64,000 nt of DNA from an uncultured Draconibacterium sp. (GCF_963677575.1 NZ_OY782038.1:4715501-4779500), one strand, 5' to 3'. Numbered from the stretch's first letter, positions 34,249 to 43,657 are shown. Program-made: numbers and translations. Notes: generated from the letters alone by a model not told the origin.

Positions 34249-35136
34249 ATGAAGGCATTTGTATTCCCCGGTCAGGGAGCGCAGTTCCCGGGAATGGGAA
34301 AGGATTTATATGAAAATTCTGCTGAAGCAAAAGCATTATTCGAAAAAGCAAACGATATTTTGGGTTTCAATATCACCGACATTATGTTTGAAGGCGAAGT
34401 TGAAGACCTGAAACAAACAAAAGTAACCCAACCTGCCATTTTCTTACACTCGGTATTGTTGGCAAAAACCTTAAAGGATTTCGCTCCTGATATGGTTGCA
34501 GGTCACTCGCTGGGTGAGTTTTCGGCGTTGGTTGCCAACGGAACGCTGAACTTTGAAGATGGTTTGAAACTGGTTGCGCAACGTGCCATGGCCATGCAAA
34601 AAGCATGCGAGGTTGAGCCATCAACAATGGCCGCCATTGTTGGTTTGGAAGACGACGTTGTTGAGGCTGTTTGTGCCGAAATCGACGACGTGGTAGTTCC
34701 TGCAAACTATAATTGCCCTGGGCAGTTGGTAATTTCTGGTTCTGAAGCCGGAATTGACAAAGCTTGTGCGTTGTTAACTGAAAAAGGTGCAAAACGTGCC
34801 TTGAAACTGGTTGTAGGTGGTGCTTTCCACTCGCCGTTTATGGAGCCTGCACGCGAAGAGTTGGCTGCTGCCATTGAGGCAACAACATTTAATCAGCCAA
34901 CTTGTCCGGTTTACCAGAATGTTGATGCAAAACCGGTTTCTGATCCTGCTGTGATCAAAGAAAACCTGATTGCTCAGCTTACTGCTCCTGTAAAATGGAC
35001 ACAGATTGTGCAAAATATGATCGCCGATGGAGCTACTTCGTTCACTGAGGTTGGTCCTGGAAAAGTTTTGCAGGGTTTGGTTAAAAAAGTGGATCGAAAA
35101 ATGGAAACCGTTGGAGTTAATAGTTACGAAGGATAG
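34249..35136 (+). CDS. fabD: Malonyl-CoA:ACP S-malonyltransferase
   Basis: A 295-residue enzyme moving malonyl from CoA to acyl carrier protein for fatty acid synthesis. The N-terminus FPGQGAQFPGMGKDL is diagnostic; the nucleophile Ser87 lies in GHSLGEFSAL and the catalytic His194 in GGAFHSPFM. The arginine of the family (QRAMAMQ) that holds the malonyl carboxylate is present. Normal length. Single gene with its own promoter and terminator. Confidence 0.96.
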   Translation: MKAFVFPGQGAQFPGMGKDLYENSAEAKALFEKANDILGFNITDIMFEGEVEDLKQTKVTQPAIFLHSVLLAKTLKDFAPDMVAGHSLGEFSALVANGTLNFEDGLKLVAQRAMAMQKACEVEPSTMAAIVGLEDDVVEAVCAEIDDVVVPANYNCPGQLVISGSEAGIDKACALLTEKGAKRALKLVVGGAFHSPFMEPAREELAAAIEATTFNQPTCPVYQNVDAKPVSDPAVIKENLIAQLTAPVKWTQIVQNMIADGATSFTEVGPGKVLQGLVKKVDRKMETVGVNSYEG

Positions 35137-35157
35137 ATAATAAGATCATGACAAAAT

Positions 35158-35191
35158 AAAAATCCCGGGCTGTAAAGTCCGGGATTTTTTT
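35158..35191 (+). terminator. Rho-independent terminator of fabD
   Basis: AAATCCCGG / CCGGGATTT stem, ten-base loop, then a run of T. The A run upstream means it could also stop minus-strand transcripts from the sigma-54 regulator. Confidence 0.82.
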
Positions 35192-35209
35192 ATGCTGTTA
35201 ATAGTCTGA

Positions 35210-36569
35210 TTAATCCATGTGTTTTTGGAGCATCCGGTAAATGGTAGATTTTCCGATTCCTAATTTAGATGCTACCAGTCGTACATTCTGATTGTATTTA
35301 TTCAAAAAGAATTTTACGATTTCGTTGTTGTATTCCTCCAGTGATTTTTCCTGGGCAAGCAGGTTTTGTACACTTTCGTCAACGTTCATATTTAAGTGGC
35401 TCGGTTTAATCAGGTCGCGGCTGCACATTACGCAGGATAATTCCATAATGGCTTTTAGCTCTCTGATGTTGCCGGGATAGTGAATAATTCGACAACATTT
35501 GTTTTGCTTCCGACGAAAGTGTTTTTGGCTCCATTTCATTTTCTTTGCAAAACTCGTCTACAAAAAACTTGGCTAGTAAAATCTTATCGTTTCCACGCTG
35601 GCGCAAGGGCGGAATTTCAATGGGTAAACCCAGTAAACGATAGTAAAGGTCTTGTCTGAACTGGTCGTCGCCCGACAAAGTGGCCAGGTTTTTATGCGTT
35701 GCCGAAATAATGCGTACGTCAAGTGGTATTACATCATGTCCTCCCAGGCGTACCAACTCTCGTTCTTGTAAAACGCGTAATAGTTTTGCCTGAAGGTTTA
35801 AGTTTAAGTCGGCAATCTCGTCGAGGAAAAGTGTACCGCCGTTTGCTGCCTCAAATTTTCCGATTTTTTGAAAATCAGCACCCGTAAAAGCACCTTTTTC
35901 GTGACCGAACAATTCACTCTCGATCAGTCCGTCGGGGATAGCCGACACGTTAACTGCGATAAACGGTTTGGCACTGCGTTTCGAATTGTAGTGAATCCCT
36001 TTGGCGACCAGTTCTTTACCGGTTCCGGTCTCTCCTGAAATTGATACGGAAATATTTGTTTGAGTTGCTTTGTGCATTAACTCAAAAACATGCTCAATTT
36101 CGCGACTGTTACCTTTAATAAGGTTCTTGAAATTATATTTTTCAGCAACAGCTTCTTTTAGATTGGTGTTCTCTGTTTGAAGCTGGTCTGTTTTATAGAT
36201 ATTCCGGATAATGTTACTCAGCTTTTCCCGGGTGTCGGGTGCTTTCATGATATAATCGTAAGCACCGTTTTTCATCAGCTCGATGGCGGTAGAAATATCA
36301 TCTTGCGCTGAAATTACGATTACATTCGTATTCGGTATTTTTTCCTGAATTTTTGCCAGTACTTCTTTCCCTGTCATATCGGGAAGCGTGTAGTCAAGCG
36401 TTACTACATCAGGCTTTTCGCTCATTGCATTAATAAAGTCTGTCCCGTTGTGAAACACCTTTACCTGTAACTGATCATCTAAAAGCTGCTTTTTAAGCAC
36501 TCTGGCATAAAGCACATTGTCTTCCACAATGTACACTTTGTAGTTGTTTCTGAGTTTTTGGTTGGCCAT
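35210..36569 (-). pseudogene. Sigma-54 response regulator (NtrC type) with a +1 frameshift
   Basis: The gene reads from 36569 leftwards: a receiver domain (EDNVLYARVL, phospho-acceptor Asp59 in VVTLDYTLPDMTG), then the AAA+ domain with GETGTGKE, GAFTGA and GTLFLDEI. Near 35480 the frame breaks: frame one reads LSNYSLSRQHQ and stops after about 30 more residues, while the expected NY-x-YPGNIRELKAIM continues in the next frame to a Fis-type HTH (VRLVASKLGIGKSTIYRML) ending at 35210. One extra base (a C on the coding strand, G at plus 35480) explains this. Either the gene is broken, losing its DNA-binding domain, or it is a sequence error. The promoter-side gap (36570-36891) is shared with the divergent flavin reductase gene. 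Confidence 0.85.
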
Positions 36570-36891
36570 TTTCTTTTATTTAGAGTCCTTAAAAATAGTC
36601 AAATGTGAGAATTTATCAAATAAAATGTCCAAATATTGGAAAATATTCAGTGGTGATTCCCATATTTAAATTATTTGTCCCGATTTTCCTTGATTTTACA
36701 AGGATTTGTAAGATTTACCTCTTATGTTTTGCGTGCCAAAATTTTATTCATTTCAGCAACATTTCTTTAAAAGAGGACTTCTCCTCTGAATTCCGGCTTC
36801 ATTTTAGTATCGTTAATTCGAAAAACGACGTTCATTTTTTTTGTTGCCTTTGTAGAGGACTTGTATAAAATGTTGGAATTTTAAAAGTGTA
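36570..36891. other. Gene-free divergent intergenic region
   Basis: AT-rich region between two divergent genes. A plus-strand frame at 36605-36868 has no coding character. TGCCTTTG at about 36844-36851 is close to the TAnnTTTG -7 box and could serve the flavin reductase gene. Confidence 0.4.
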
Positions 36892-37701
36892 ATGGCAGGC
36901 GAAATTGAAAATGTATTGTTAAATTTAAACAAACGAATTTCAAAAAAAGAAAGAATGAATTATTCCGCATTTCACAAACTAAGTTATGGCCTGTATTTAA
37001 TTGCTACGGAATTGAACGGCGAAAAAGCCGGGTACGTTGCAAATACAGCTTTTCAGATTACTGCCAACCCCTCGAAAATTGCCATAAGTTGTAATAAAAA
37101 TAACTACTCCGCCCAAAAGATTATTGATAGTAAAAAGTTCTCCATCTCGGTGCTGAAGAAAGAAGTTGATACTTCGTTGATCGGTAAATTCGGATTTATG
37201 TCGGGGGCCGATATTGATAAATTCCAGGGAGTTGAAACCATTACGGCGAAAACCGGTGCTCCAATCGTTGTTAATTCGTCGGTGGCGTGGTTTGATTGCG
37301 AGGTTATAGATTATGCCGATGTTGGATCGCATTACCTGATAACTGCAGAGGTGGTTGACGGCGATAAACTGTCGGATGAAGAACCGCTGACGTATGCATA
37401 CTACCATGCCAAGTATAAAATGCGGTCGCCGAAAAATGCGCCTACTTATATTGATAAAGATAAGCTGGAGGATGAGCCCGAGCCGGTTGTTTATGATGAG
37501 GTGGTTGAAGAGCCGGCAGAGGCTAAAAAAACGGAAAGTGAAGATGGGATTTATTCGTGCAATATTTGTGGTTTTCAGTACGATCCTGAAGAAGGAGATC
37601 CTGCACTTGGAATACCTCCGGGAACGCCTTTTGAAGACTTGCCTGACGACTGGAAATGTCCGATCTGCAACGCTTCAAAAGACGATTTTACGAAGGTTTA
37701 A
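36892..37701 (+). CDS. Flavin reductase-rubredoxin fusion protein
   Basis: A protein of up to 269 residues. The N-terminal part is an FMN-binding split-barrel flavin reductase / flavoredoxin domain (LSYGLYLIATELNGEKAG, ANTAFQITANPSKIAISCNK, GSHYLITAEVVDGDKL). An acidic linker (about residues 195-220) joins it to a C-terminal rubredoxin: CNICGFQYDPEEGD and CPICNASKDDF supply the four Fe ligands. Such a fusion can pass electrons from NAD(P)H via FMN to a rubredoxin iron, for example for oxygen or peroxide reduction. The start at 36892 is tentative; the ATG at 36955, after an AAAGAAAGA stretch, gives the more usual N-terminus MNYSAFHKLSYGLY. Confidence 0.88.
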   Translation: MAGEIENVLLNLNKRISKKERMNYSAFHKLSYGLYLIATELNGEKAGYVANTAFQITANPSKIAISCNKNNYSAQKIIDSKKFSISVLKKEVDTSLIGKFGFMSGADIDKFQGVETITAKTGAPIVVNSSVAWFDCEVIDYADVGSHYLITAEVVDGDKLSDEEPLTYAYYHAKYKMRSPKNAPTYIDKDKLEDEPEPVVYDEVVEEPAEAKKTESEDGIYSCNICGFQYDPEEGDPALGIPPGTPFEDLPDDWKCPICNASKDDFTKV

Positions 37702-37715
37702 TAAGCTGTTAAATG

Positions 37716-37952
37716 CTATAAGGTTCGGTGGGTGCCATCGCAAAATGGCTTATTTTTGGAATGTTTGCATTGACAAAGCCAAACTTCCTTTTTCTCAGCG
37801 ATATCGAATGGCAGTGGAGTAAATTCCGTTCCCTGGTGCGATCCGTCGCAAAAGGGTTGGTTTTTACTTCGTCCACAGGCGCACCAATAATAGGTGCCCG
37901 GCTCAAGTGTAAGTGCTTTTGGTGCTTTTTCAGCTATAACAGGTTTTTTCAT
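37716..37952 (-). CDS. Double CDGSH iron-sulfur protein
   Basis: A 78-residue protein with two CDGSH (mitoNEET-type) motifs: Cys24, Cys26, Cys35, His39 (CACGRSKNQPFCDGSH) and Cys60, Cys62, Cys71, His75 (CQCKHSKNKPFCDGTH). Each would hold a [2Fe-2S] cluster with one histidine ligand. Two tandem motifs in a small soluble protein match the bacterial/MiNT-type branch. It ends 15 bases from the convergent flavin reductase-rubredoxin gene. Role in electron or cluster transfer is inferred from the family. Confidence 0.9.
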   Translation of the reverse strand: MKKPVIAEKAPKALTLEPGTYYWCACGRSKNQPFCDGSHQGTEFTPLPFDIAEKKEVWLCQCKHSKNKPFCDGTHRTL

Positions 37953-38067
37953 ACATTAAAATTTTTGTTATCATTGGCACTGAATTGAATCATTCAAAAA
38001 AGAAACTTCTTTGGGCAGATTCAATTTCGTGCAAACTTTTTGTTTTACGTTCAATAAATATACAAAT

Positions 38068-39180
38068 ATGTTGCGTAATATTTTGTTTAATTGCCTTTTA
38101 ATTTTTCTATGTGTAACTGCCGGATTCGCACAGGAAAAGCAGCTTTTTTATGTGGGGACTTTTACTTCCGAAGGGGCAGAAGGAATAAACTACTGTAGTT
38201 TAAATACCGAAACCGGTGACATTGATTTGCTCACTACTTTTAAGGGTATTGATAACCCATCGTTTTTGCGTTTAGGACCCGATAAGGAGTTTTTGTATGC
38301 CGTTTCGCGTACAACGCCCGAAGTTGAGCCATCCGGAGGGTATGTAGTTGCCTACAAACTCGACGAGAAGGGAGGATTGCACTTTTTGAATAAGCAGATC
38401 GCGAATGGAAGCGGACCGTGTCACGTTGATGTTTCGCCCGACAGAAAGTATGTGGCAATAGCAACCTATGGAGGAGGAACTACATCAATATATCCGGTGA
38501 ATGAAGATGGTAGCCTCGAAAAAGCACTTACTGTTGTACATAACTCCGGTAGCAGTGTGCATCCTAACCAAACTCAACCACATGCTCACTCAATAAAATT
38601 TTCGCCAAAAGAACCGAGCATTTTTAGTGCCGATCTGGGGACTGATCAGTTAAATATTTTCCATTTTCAGGATGGAAATTTAGGACGTTACGATCAGGAA
38701 TTTGTAAAACTACCGGCCGGTTCCGGTCCAAGGCATTTTGTTTTTCACCCAACCGAAAAGGTAATTTATGTGATAAACGAGCTAAATTCTACCATTTCTG
38801 CGGTTCGTAAAACAGGAGAAAAGTGGTCGGTATCTCAAAATATTTCAACCTTACCCAAAGATTTTGATGGCGAGAGTTATTGCGCAGATATCCATTTTTC
38901 AAAAGACGGGAAGTATTTGTATGGATCAAACCGTGGACACAACTCCATAGCTGTTTTTAAAGTAAACGCCGATCAGGAATTGACCTACTTAGGAACAGTT
39001 CCGGTGGAAGGTGACTGGCCGCGAAATTTTGGAATTACTCCTGATGGAAATTGGATGTTGGTTGCCAATCAGCGTAGTCATAATATCACCGTTTTTAAAC
39101 TTAATGTTAAAACCGGAATGCCAAAATATAGCGGGAACCAAATTAGTTTGCCGGCACCGGTCTGTATTGAGTTTTTGTAG
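38068..39180 (+). CDS. Secreted lactonase-family (6-phosphogluconolactonase-like) beta-propeller
   Basis: A 370-residue protein counted from the ATG at 38068, which gives a signal peptide (ILFNCLLIFLCVTAGFA-Q); the upstream in-frame start lacks one. It has the seven-bladed lactonase pattern: YVGTFTSEGAEGI at the start, DNPSFLRLGPDKEFLYAVS, GSGPCHVDVSPDRKYVAIATYGGG, QTQPHAHSIKFSP, GSGPRHFVFHPTEKVIYVINE. The fold is that of YbhE/Pgl. Because it is exported, the substrate is unlikely to be cytoplasmic 6-phosphogluconolactone; an extracellular sugar lactone is more likely (inference). Confidence 0.87.
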   Translation: MLRNILFNCLLIFLCVTAGFAQEKQLFYVGTFTSEGAEGINYCSLNTETGDIDLLTTFKGIDNPSFLRLGPDKEFLYAVSRTTPEVEPSGGYVVAYKLDEKGGLHFLNKQIANGSGPCHVDVSPDRKYVAIATYGGGTTSIYPVNEDGSLEKALTVVHNSGSSVHPNQTQPHAHSIKFSPKEPSIFSADLGTDQLNIFHFQDGNLGRYDQEFVKLPAGSGPRHFVFHPTEKVIYVINELNSTISAVRKTGEKWSVSQNISTLPKDFDGESYCADIHFSKDGKYLYGSNRGHNSIAVFKVNADQELTYLGTVPVEGDWPRNFGITPDGNWMLVANQRSHNITVFKLNVKTGMPKYSGNQISLPAPVCIEFL

Positions 39181-39183
39181 CTT

Positions 39184-39807
39184 TTAGCTTAGCTTGGTGC
39201 TAATCAGTTTGATAAATTCTTCGCGGGTAGCTACCTTTTCAAAAGCACCTGTAAAATCCGAAGTGGTTGTAATAGAGTGTTGTTTTTGTACGCCACGCAT
39301 TTGCATGCACAGGTGTTGTGCCTCAATTACAACGGCAACTCCCAGAGGTTTTAATGTATCCTGAATACAATCTTTAATTTGCGTTGTTAACCGTTCCTGC
39401 ACCTGCAGGCGGCGGGCAAACACATCAACAACGCGGGCAATTTTGCTAAGTCCGGTAATCGTTCCGTTGGGAATGTAGGCAACATGTGCTTTCCCTATAA
39501 ACGGAAGCATATGATGTTCGCACATCGAATAAATCTCAATATCTTTTACGATTACCATTTGGCGATAATCTTCCTTGAACATTGCCGAAGTTAAGATTTC
39601 AACAGGATCCATTTGGTACCCCTGCAACAGAAACTGAATGGCTTTCGCCACTCGTTCCGGCGTTTTGTCGAGACCTTCGCGCGAAGGATCTTCGCCAACT
39701 ATCTGTAAAATTTCTTTGTAATGGGCAGAGAGTTCTTCGGTTGCTTCTTCGTTGTATAAATCGGTTCGCAGGTATCCGTTTGAGTTGTTATTCTTTAATG
39801 AACACAT
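39184..39807 (-). CDS. folE: GTP cyclohydrolase I
   Basis: A 207-residue enzyme turning GTP into dihydroneopterin triphosphate for folate and queuosine-type pathways. Zinc and catalytic residues lie in YSMCEHHMLPFIGKAHVAYIP; the signature GLSKIARVVDVFARRLQVQERLT and the later HLCMQMRGVQKQHS (a second zinc Cys) are present. N-terminal helical region DPSREGLDKTPERVAKAI is typical. It converges on the lactonase gene with 3 bases between stops. Confidence 0.96.
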   Translation of the reverse strand: MCSLKNNNSNGYLRTDLYNEEATEELSAHYKEILQIVGEDPSREGLDKTPERVAKAIQFLLQGYQMDPVEILTSAMFKEDYRQMVIVKDIEIYSMCEHHMLPFIGKAHVAYIPNGTITGLSKIARVVDVFARRLQVQERLTTQIKDCIQDTLKPLGVAVVIEAQHLCMQMRGVQKQHSITTTSDFTGAFEKVATREEFIKLISTKLS

Positions 39808-39993
39808 TGTTGTTAGAATTTTAATAGGTACAAAGATTAACTTTTTTTTATAAAATCAGTATGAATGAGTATATGGATTTGATAAGAAGTGAGACGATGA
39901 CTTGTGATAAAAGCAAGGATGAAATACAGATTTGGTGTTGTAATGGACATTGTTTAGAAACGTATCGGAGGCAGAAAATACAAAATTAAATTT

Positions 39994-40680
39994 ATGGAAA
40001 TTTTGATTGTAGCAGCCACTACAATGGAAATAAAACTGATTGTTGATGAGCTGGAAAAAGTAGAGGAAGAAAGTCATTTTGTAAAAACTTACCGATTTGG
40101 AGACTTCAATATTGATATTTTGGTATCAGGAATAGGAAGTTCGTTTGCTACTTTTCATTTAACAAATGCACTTCGTGAGAAAAAATACGATGTCGTTATT
40201 AATATTGGTTTGGCAGGAAGTTTTACCCAAGAGCTTAAAATTGGAGAAGTTGTGAACGTGGTTAGCGAAGAATTTGCAGATTTAGGCATCGAGAAACAGC
40301 ACGAATTTCTGACGCTATTCGAATCGGGATATATTGGTATGAATGACTTTCCGTTTGAAAATGGCTTGTTGAAAGCAAGTAATTCAAACGGTTGGATAAA
40401 GCTGAAAAAAGTAAAAGGAGTAACCACCAACAAAAGTTACGGGCGCGATACCAGTATTGCTGAAATGCGGGAGAAATTCACGGCGCATGTAGAGTCGATG
40501 GAAGGAGCTGCCGTTTTTTATGTGTGCAACTGGATGGGCGTAAAATGCTACGAGATACGATCGATATCGAATTATGTGGAACCCCGCGATTCGGCAAAAT
40601 GGAATATTCCTTTGGCACTTGTGCACCTTAAAGAAGCATTATCAGTAATTCTAAAACAAGTTCCTGCACCTGTGGGTTAA
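39994..40680 (+). CDS. mqnB: Futalosine hydrolase
   Basis: A 228-residue nucleoside phosphorylase-fold enzyme that splits futalosine to dehypoxanthine futalosine and hypoxanthine in the futalosine route to menaquinone. Seen: MEILIVAATTMEI at the start, VSGIGSSFATFHL, NIGLAGSFTQELKIGEVV, and the purine/ribose pocket VESMEGAAVFYVC followed by EIRSISNYVEPRDSAKW. The last motif separates MqnB from MTA/SAH nucleosidase. It stands alone. It tells that the quinone pool of this organism is likely menaquinone. Confidence 0.87.
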   Translation: MEILIVAATTMEIKLIVDELEKVEEESHFVKTYRFGDFNIDILVSGIGSSFATFHLTNALREKKYDVVINIGLAGSFTQELKIGEVVNVVSEEFADLGIEKQHEFLTLFESGYIGMNDFPFENGLLKASNSNGWIKLKKVKGVTTNKSYGRDTSIAEMREKFTAHVESMEGAAVFYVCNWMGVKCYEIRSISNYVEPRDSAKWNIPLALVHLKEALSVILKQVPAPVG

Positions 40681-40937
40681 GATCGATTGTCATCAAAAAT
40701 CTTATAGTATACCAGATACAAATCTCTTTTTATTTATCCAAAGTGTAAACCTTTAGTAGGAAAAGCAACCAACTTTACTCCGGGTGCATCTGTTTATCTA
40801 CAATTTTTTTGCAATTCGGAAAAGTTAAATTTATTTTGCGATGTGTACAATAAAAACCAAAGAGGCAGGTTCTTTATTACATAGCCATATTTTCAGAAAA
40901 CAGAGTTTTTTGCTGTACCAAACGAAACCGCTTTAAA

Positions 40938-41903
40938 ATGATAGTTGTAACAGGAGCAGCCGGTTTTATCGGAAGTTATTTAGTAGGAAAACTCAACAAA
41001 GCAGGATACAAAGATCTGATTTTGGTTGACAAGTTCGATGACCCCTGGAAAGATTTAAATCTTCTGAAAAAAGATTACCGCGAGTATATTGACCGGGATG
41101 AGTTTTTTAAATGGTTAATTAAAAATGCACCGGATGTGGATTTTATTTTTCATTTGGGGGCGCGTACTGATACCGTAGGGCAGGAGCCCGAGCTCTATCA
41201 GCAACTAAACTTAATATATTCGCAACGCCTTTGGAATATTTGTTCCGAAATTCAGGTGCCACTTCTTTATGCTTCGTCGGCTGCTACGTATGGTAACGGC
41301 GAAGATGGTTTTTCTGATGAACATAAAAAAATCAGGGATTTACGACCGCTGAATCTGTATGGTTGGTCGAAACACGATTTTGATGTGTGGGCGCTGAAAC
41401 AGTTTCGCACGCCTCCGTTTTGGGCAGGTATGAAATTCTTTAATGTTTACGGGCCAAACGAATACCACAAAGGACGAATGGCGTCGGTGGTGTTGCATGC
41501 TTATAAAACCATAAAAGAAACAGGGCACATGCAGTTGTTCCGTTCGCATCATAAAGCTTATAAAGATGGCGAGCAAAGCCGCGATTTTATTTATGTGGAA
41601 GACATTGCCGATGTGATGATGTATTTTATGGAGAACCAGGATAATTGTGGTATTTATAATGTGGGTACCGGGAAAGCTCGTTCTTTTCTTGATCTTACCA
41701 AAGCTGTTTTCAACAGTATGAATGTAAATCCCGATATCTCGTTTATTGACACACCCGTTGATTTGCGCGGAAGATACCAGTATTTTACCGAAGCTGAAAT
41801 GCAGAAATTACACGACGTAGGTTACAAAAAGCCTTTTGTTGAATTAGAGGAGGGCGTTAACGAGTACGTAAATAAATACCTGATGGCGGAAGCCTGTTTT
41901 TAA
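40938..41903 (+). CDS. hldD: ADP-L-glycero-D-manno-heptose 6-epimerase
   Basis: A 321-residue extended short-chain dehydrogenase. The Rossmann motif TGAAGFIGSYL is at residues 5-15; the catalytic Tyr-Lys pair is in LYGWSKHDFD; FFNVYGPNEYHKGRMASVV and the HldD-type insert with QSRDFIYVEDIADVM are present. It inverts C6 of ADP-D-glycero-D-manno-heptose to give the inner-core heptose precursor of lipopolysaccharide. No other heptose gene is in the window. Confidence 0.93.
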   Translation: MIVVTGAAGFIGSYLVGKLNKAGYKDLILVDKFDDPWKDLNLLKKDYREYIDRDEFFKWLIKNAPDVDFIFHLGARTDTVGQEPELYQQLNLIYSQRLWNICSEIQVPLLYASSAATYGNGEDGFSDEHKKIRDLRPLNLYGWSKHDFDVWALKQFRTPPFWAGMKFFNVYGPNEYHKGRMASVVLHAYKTIKETGHMQLFRSHHKAYKDGEQSRDFIYVEDIADVMMYFMENQDNCGIYNVGTGKARSFLDLTKAVFNSMNVNPDISFIDTPVDLRGRYQYFTEAEMQKLHDVGYKKPFVELEEGVNEYVNKYLMAEACF

Positions 41904-41955
41904 GTTCTGGTTTCGTTTTTTACCCGAATAATTCTAATTTTACCTCAAACAGCGA

Positions 41956-42636
41956 TTGATGAAAAAGATTTTTCTTCACTTACTTTTTGTAGTAATTGTG
42001 GCAGCCGATTTAATCGGCGAATATTTGCAGGATTCCCAACTCGATCATATTGCAAAGCCTTTACTTTTAATATGGATTGCAGGTTATTTCTTTTTACATT
42101 CAAAAAATATCGATAAAAAAGTGTTGCAGCTTGCCGGCGCAGGATTTCTATTTTCCTGGATAGGCGATTTGCTAATGATGTTTGCTGCCGATTTTACCTG
42201 GTTTGTTATGGGGATTGCTTCGTTTTTGGTGGCGCAGGTATTCTATATTTTCCTGTTTTTACGAACCATCGATCTTTCGGGGAAAACACCGTTCTTGAAA
42301 AAGAAGCCCATGTGGTTGATCCCATATCTTGCGTTTGGATTGATTGTTTATATCGTGCTTTTTCCACAACTCGACTTAGTACTTCGTTTTGCCATTTTTG
42401 TATATATGGTTGCCATTTTAACCATGTCGGCAATGGCGCTTAACCGTTTTGGAAATGGTCATCCAATAAGTTTTAGCCTGGTGTTTGCGGGTTCGTTATT
42501 TTTTGTTTTGTCCGATTCGCTGATTGCTGTGAATCGTTTTCTGGTAGAAATTCCTTATGAAGGTCTATTTATAATGACAACCTACATTGCTGCACAATAC
42601 TTAATTATGTTAGGGCTGTTAAAGCAGTACGAATAA
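41956..42636 (+). CDS. YhhN/TMEM86-family membrane protein (lysoplasmalogenase-like)
   Basis: A 226-residue protein with about eight hydrophobic segments and the family residues in FSWIGDLLMMF, LVAQVFYIFLFL and GSLFFVLSDSLIAVNRF. The YhhN/TMEM86 family includes vinyl-ether lysophospholipid hydrolases; activity of bacterial members is not settled. It starts 52 bases after hldD and could be in the same transcript. Confidence 0.82.
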   Translation: MMKKIFLHLLFVVIVAADLIGEYLQDSQLDHIAKPLLLIWIAGYFFLHSKNIDKKVLQLAGAGFLFSWIGDLLMMFAADFTWFVMGIASFLVAQVFYIFLFLRTIDLSGKTPFLKKKPMWLIPYLAFGLIVYIVLFPQLDLVLRFAIFVYMVAILTMSAMALNRFGNGHPISFSLVFAGSLFFVLSDSLIAVNRFLVEIPYEGLFIMTTYIAAQYLIMLGLLKQYE

Positions 42637-42662
42637 AAAATCCCGACTGATCAGCCGGGATT
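42633..42662 (-). terminator. Terminator of the sigma/anti-sigma operon
   Basis: On the minus strand, AATCCCGGCTGATCAGTCGG then GATT is followed by six T residues, 24 bases after the stop of the anti-sigma-like gene. On the plus strand no T run follows. Confidence 0.75.
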
Positions 42663-42686
42663 CTCATCCAATATATTTAATAATAC

Positions 42687-43094
42687 TTAGGCAAATATTT
42701 TGCTGTTTGCACTAATTATCTTGTCGATGAAGATAAGTACAGCAAATGCAATGGTTATACCGGCAATACTCAACGGCAATGTTCCTAATTTGCTGAAGAA
42801 CGAATCGTAGCCTTCTGTTAATCCTTGTCCGGCCTCGGGTAGTAGTTGCCCTATTTGGCTGTCGGCCTGCATGCCGGTGTTGCTTACAACGAAAATGGCT
42901 GCCAGTAACACCACAAAAAGTATCGAGATAATCCAGAAACCTTTTCCAAGTATCCTTTCCGATTTAATTTGTTCGAGTGCACTATTCTCCTCAAAAATCT
43001 TATTCATTACCTGAACCGTAAAGCCGGAACCTGGTTTCTCCAGTTCCATGTTTTGCAGGAATGCTTTTAATTTTATGTCTTCCAATTCGTTCAT
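42687..43094 (-). CDS. Small membrane protein, putative anti-sigma factor
   Basis: A 135-residue protein with a soluble N-terminus (about 60 residues, LKAFLQNMELEKPGSGFTVQVMNKI) and two hydrophobic segments (FWIISILFVVLLAAIFVVS and LSIAGITIAFAVLIFIDKII). Its start overlaps the stop of the ECF sigma gene by four bases, so the two are coupled; a membrane protein in this place is usually the cognate anti-sigma factor. No zinc-binding HxxxCxxC motif of classic ZAS domains is visible, so the assignment rests on context. Confidence 0.7.
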   Translation of the reverse strand: MNELEDIKLKAFLQNMELEKPGSGFTVQVMNKIFEENSALEQIKSERILGKGFWIISILFVVLLAAIFVVSNTGMQADSQIGQLLPEAGQGLTEGYDSFFSKLGTLPLSIAGITIAFAVLIFIDKIISANSKIFA

Positions 43095-43657
43095 AATATA
43101 GTGTATAATTCATCTTTCATTAATTCATTCAAAATAGTATAGAGCTTTTTGCGAGCTCTGAAAAGCTTCACTTTTGTATTGCTCTCCGAGAGTTTTGTTA
43201 CTCTGCTGATCTCCTCGATCGATTGTTCCTCGAAATAATACAAAAGTATCAGAGTGTATTCATCTTCCGGCAGTTTGTCCATGGCTGCCTTAATGGCTTG
43301 TGCCCTGTTTTCTTCCGGTATTCCATCCAGGTTCATTTCTGTTGCTTCGTCGGCAATCTGCACATCATCGGTCGATGCAAAATGTATTTTTCGCTTCCTG
43401 ACCTCCGAAATACAATTATTATAGGTAATGCGGTAAAGCCAGGTCGAAAATTTTGCGGTGCCTTTAAAGGTGTGCAACGATTTGTAAGCTTTTATAAAAC
43501 TCTCCTGCGCCATTTCCTCGGCGTCTTCACGATTTTTAAGAACTTTCATTGCAATGGAAAAGACAATATCCTGATATCGTTCAACGATATACGAAAAGTA
43601 ATTGGTCTGTCCGCCCTTTACTTTTTCGATGTAATAGATATCATCTTTCTGCTCCAT
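43091..43657 (-). CDS. ECF-type RNA polymerase sigma factor
   Basis: A 188-residue sigma-70 family factor with regions 2 and 4 only. Region 2: VERYQDIVFSIAMKVLKNREDAEEMAQESFIKAYKSL, cut here as the -10 recognition block, then FSTWLYRITYNNCISEVRKRK. Region 4: LPEDEYTLILLYYFEEQSIEEISRV and LSESNTKVKLFRARKKL. Translationally coupled to the membrane protein downstream, which probably holds it inactive. A small membrane protein gene of the kind often found near such pairs lies divergently at 43940. Confidence 0.93.
   Translation of the reverse strand: MEQKDDIYYIEKVKGGQTNYFSYIVERYQDIVFSIAMKVLKNREDAEEMAQESFIKAYKSLHTFKGTAKFSTWLYRITYNNCISEVRKRKIHFASTDDVQIADEATEMNLDGIPEENRAQAIKAAMDKLPEDEYTLILLYYFEEQSIEEISRVTKLSESNTKVKLFRARKKLYTILNELMKDELYTIL

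Noticed and set aside
36605..36868. 87-codon frame in the divergent spacer
   Set aside because: AT-rich low-complexity composition (Phe, Cys, Ile) without domain signs; better read as regulatory DNA.
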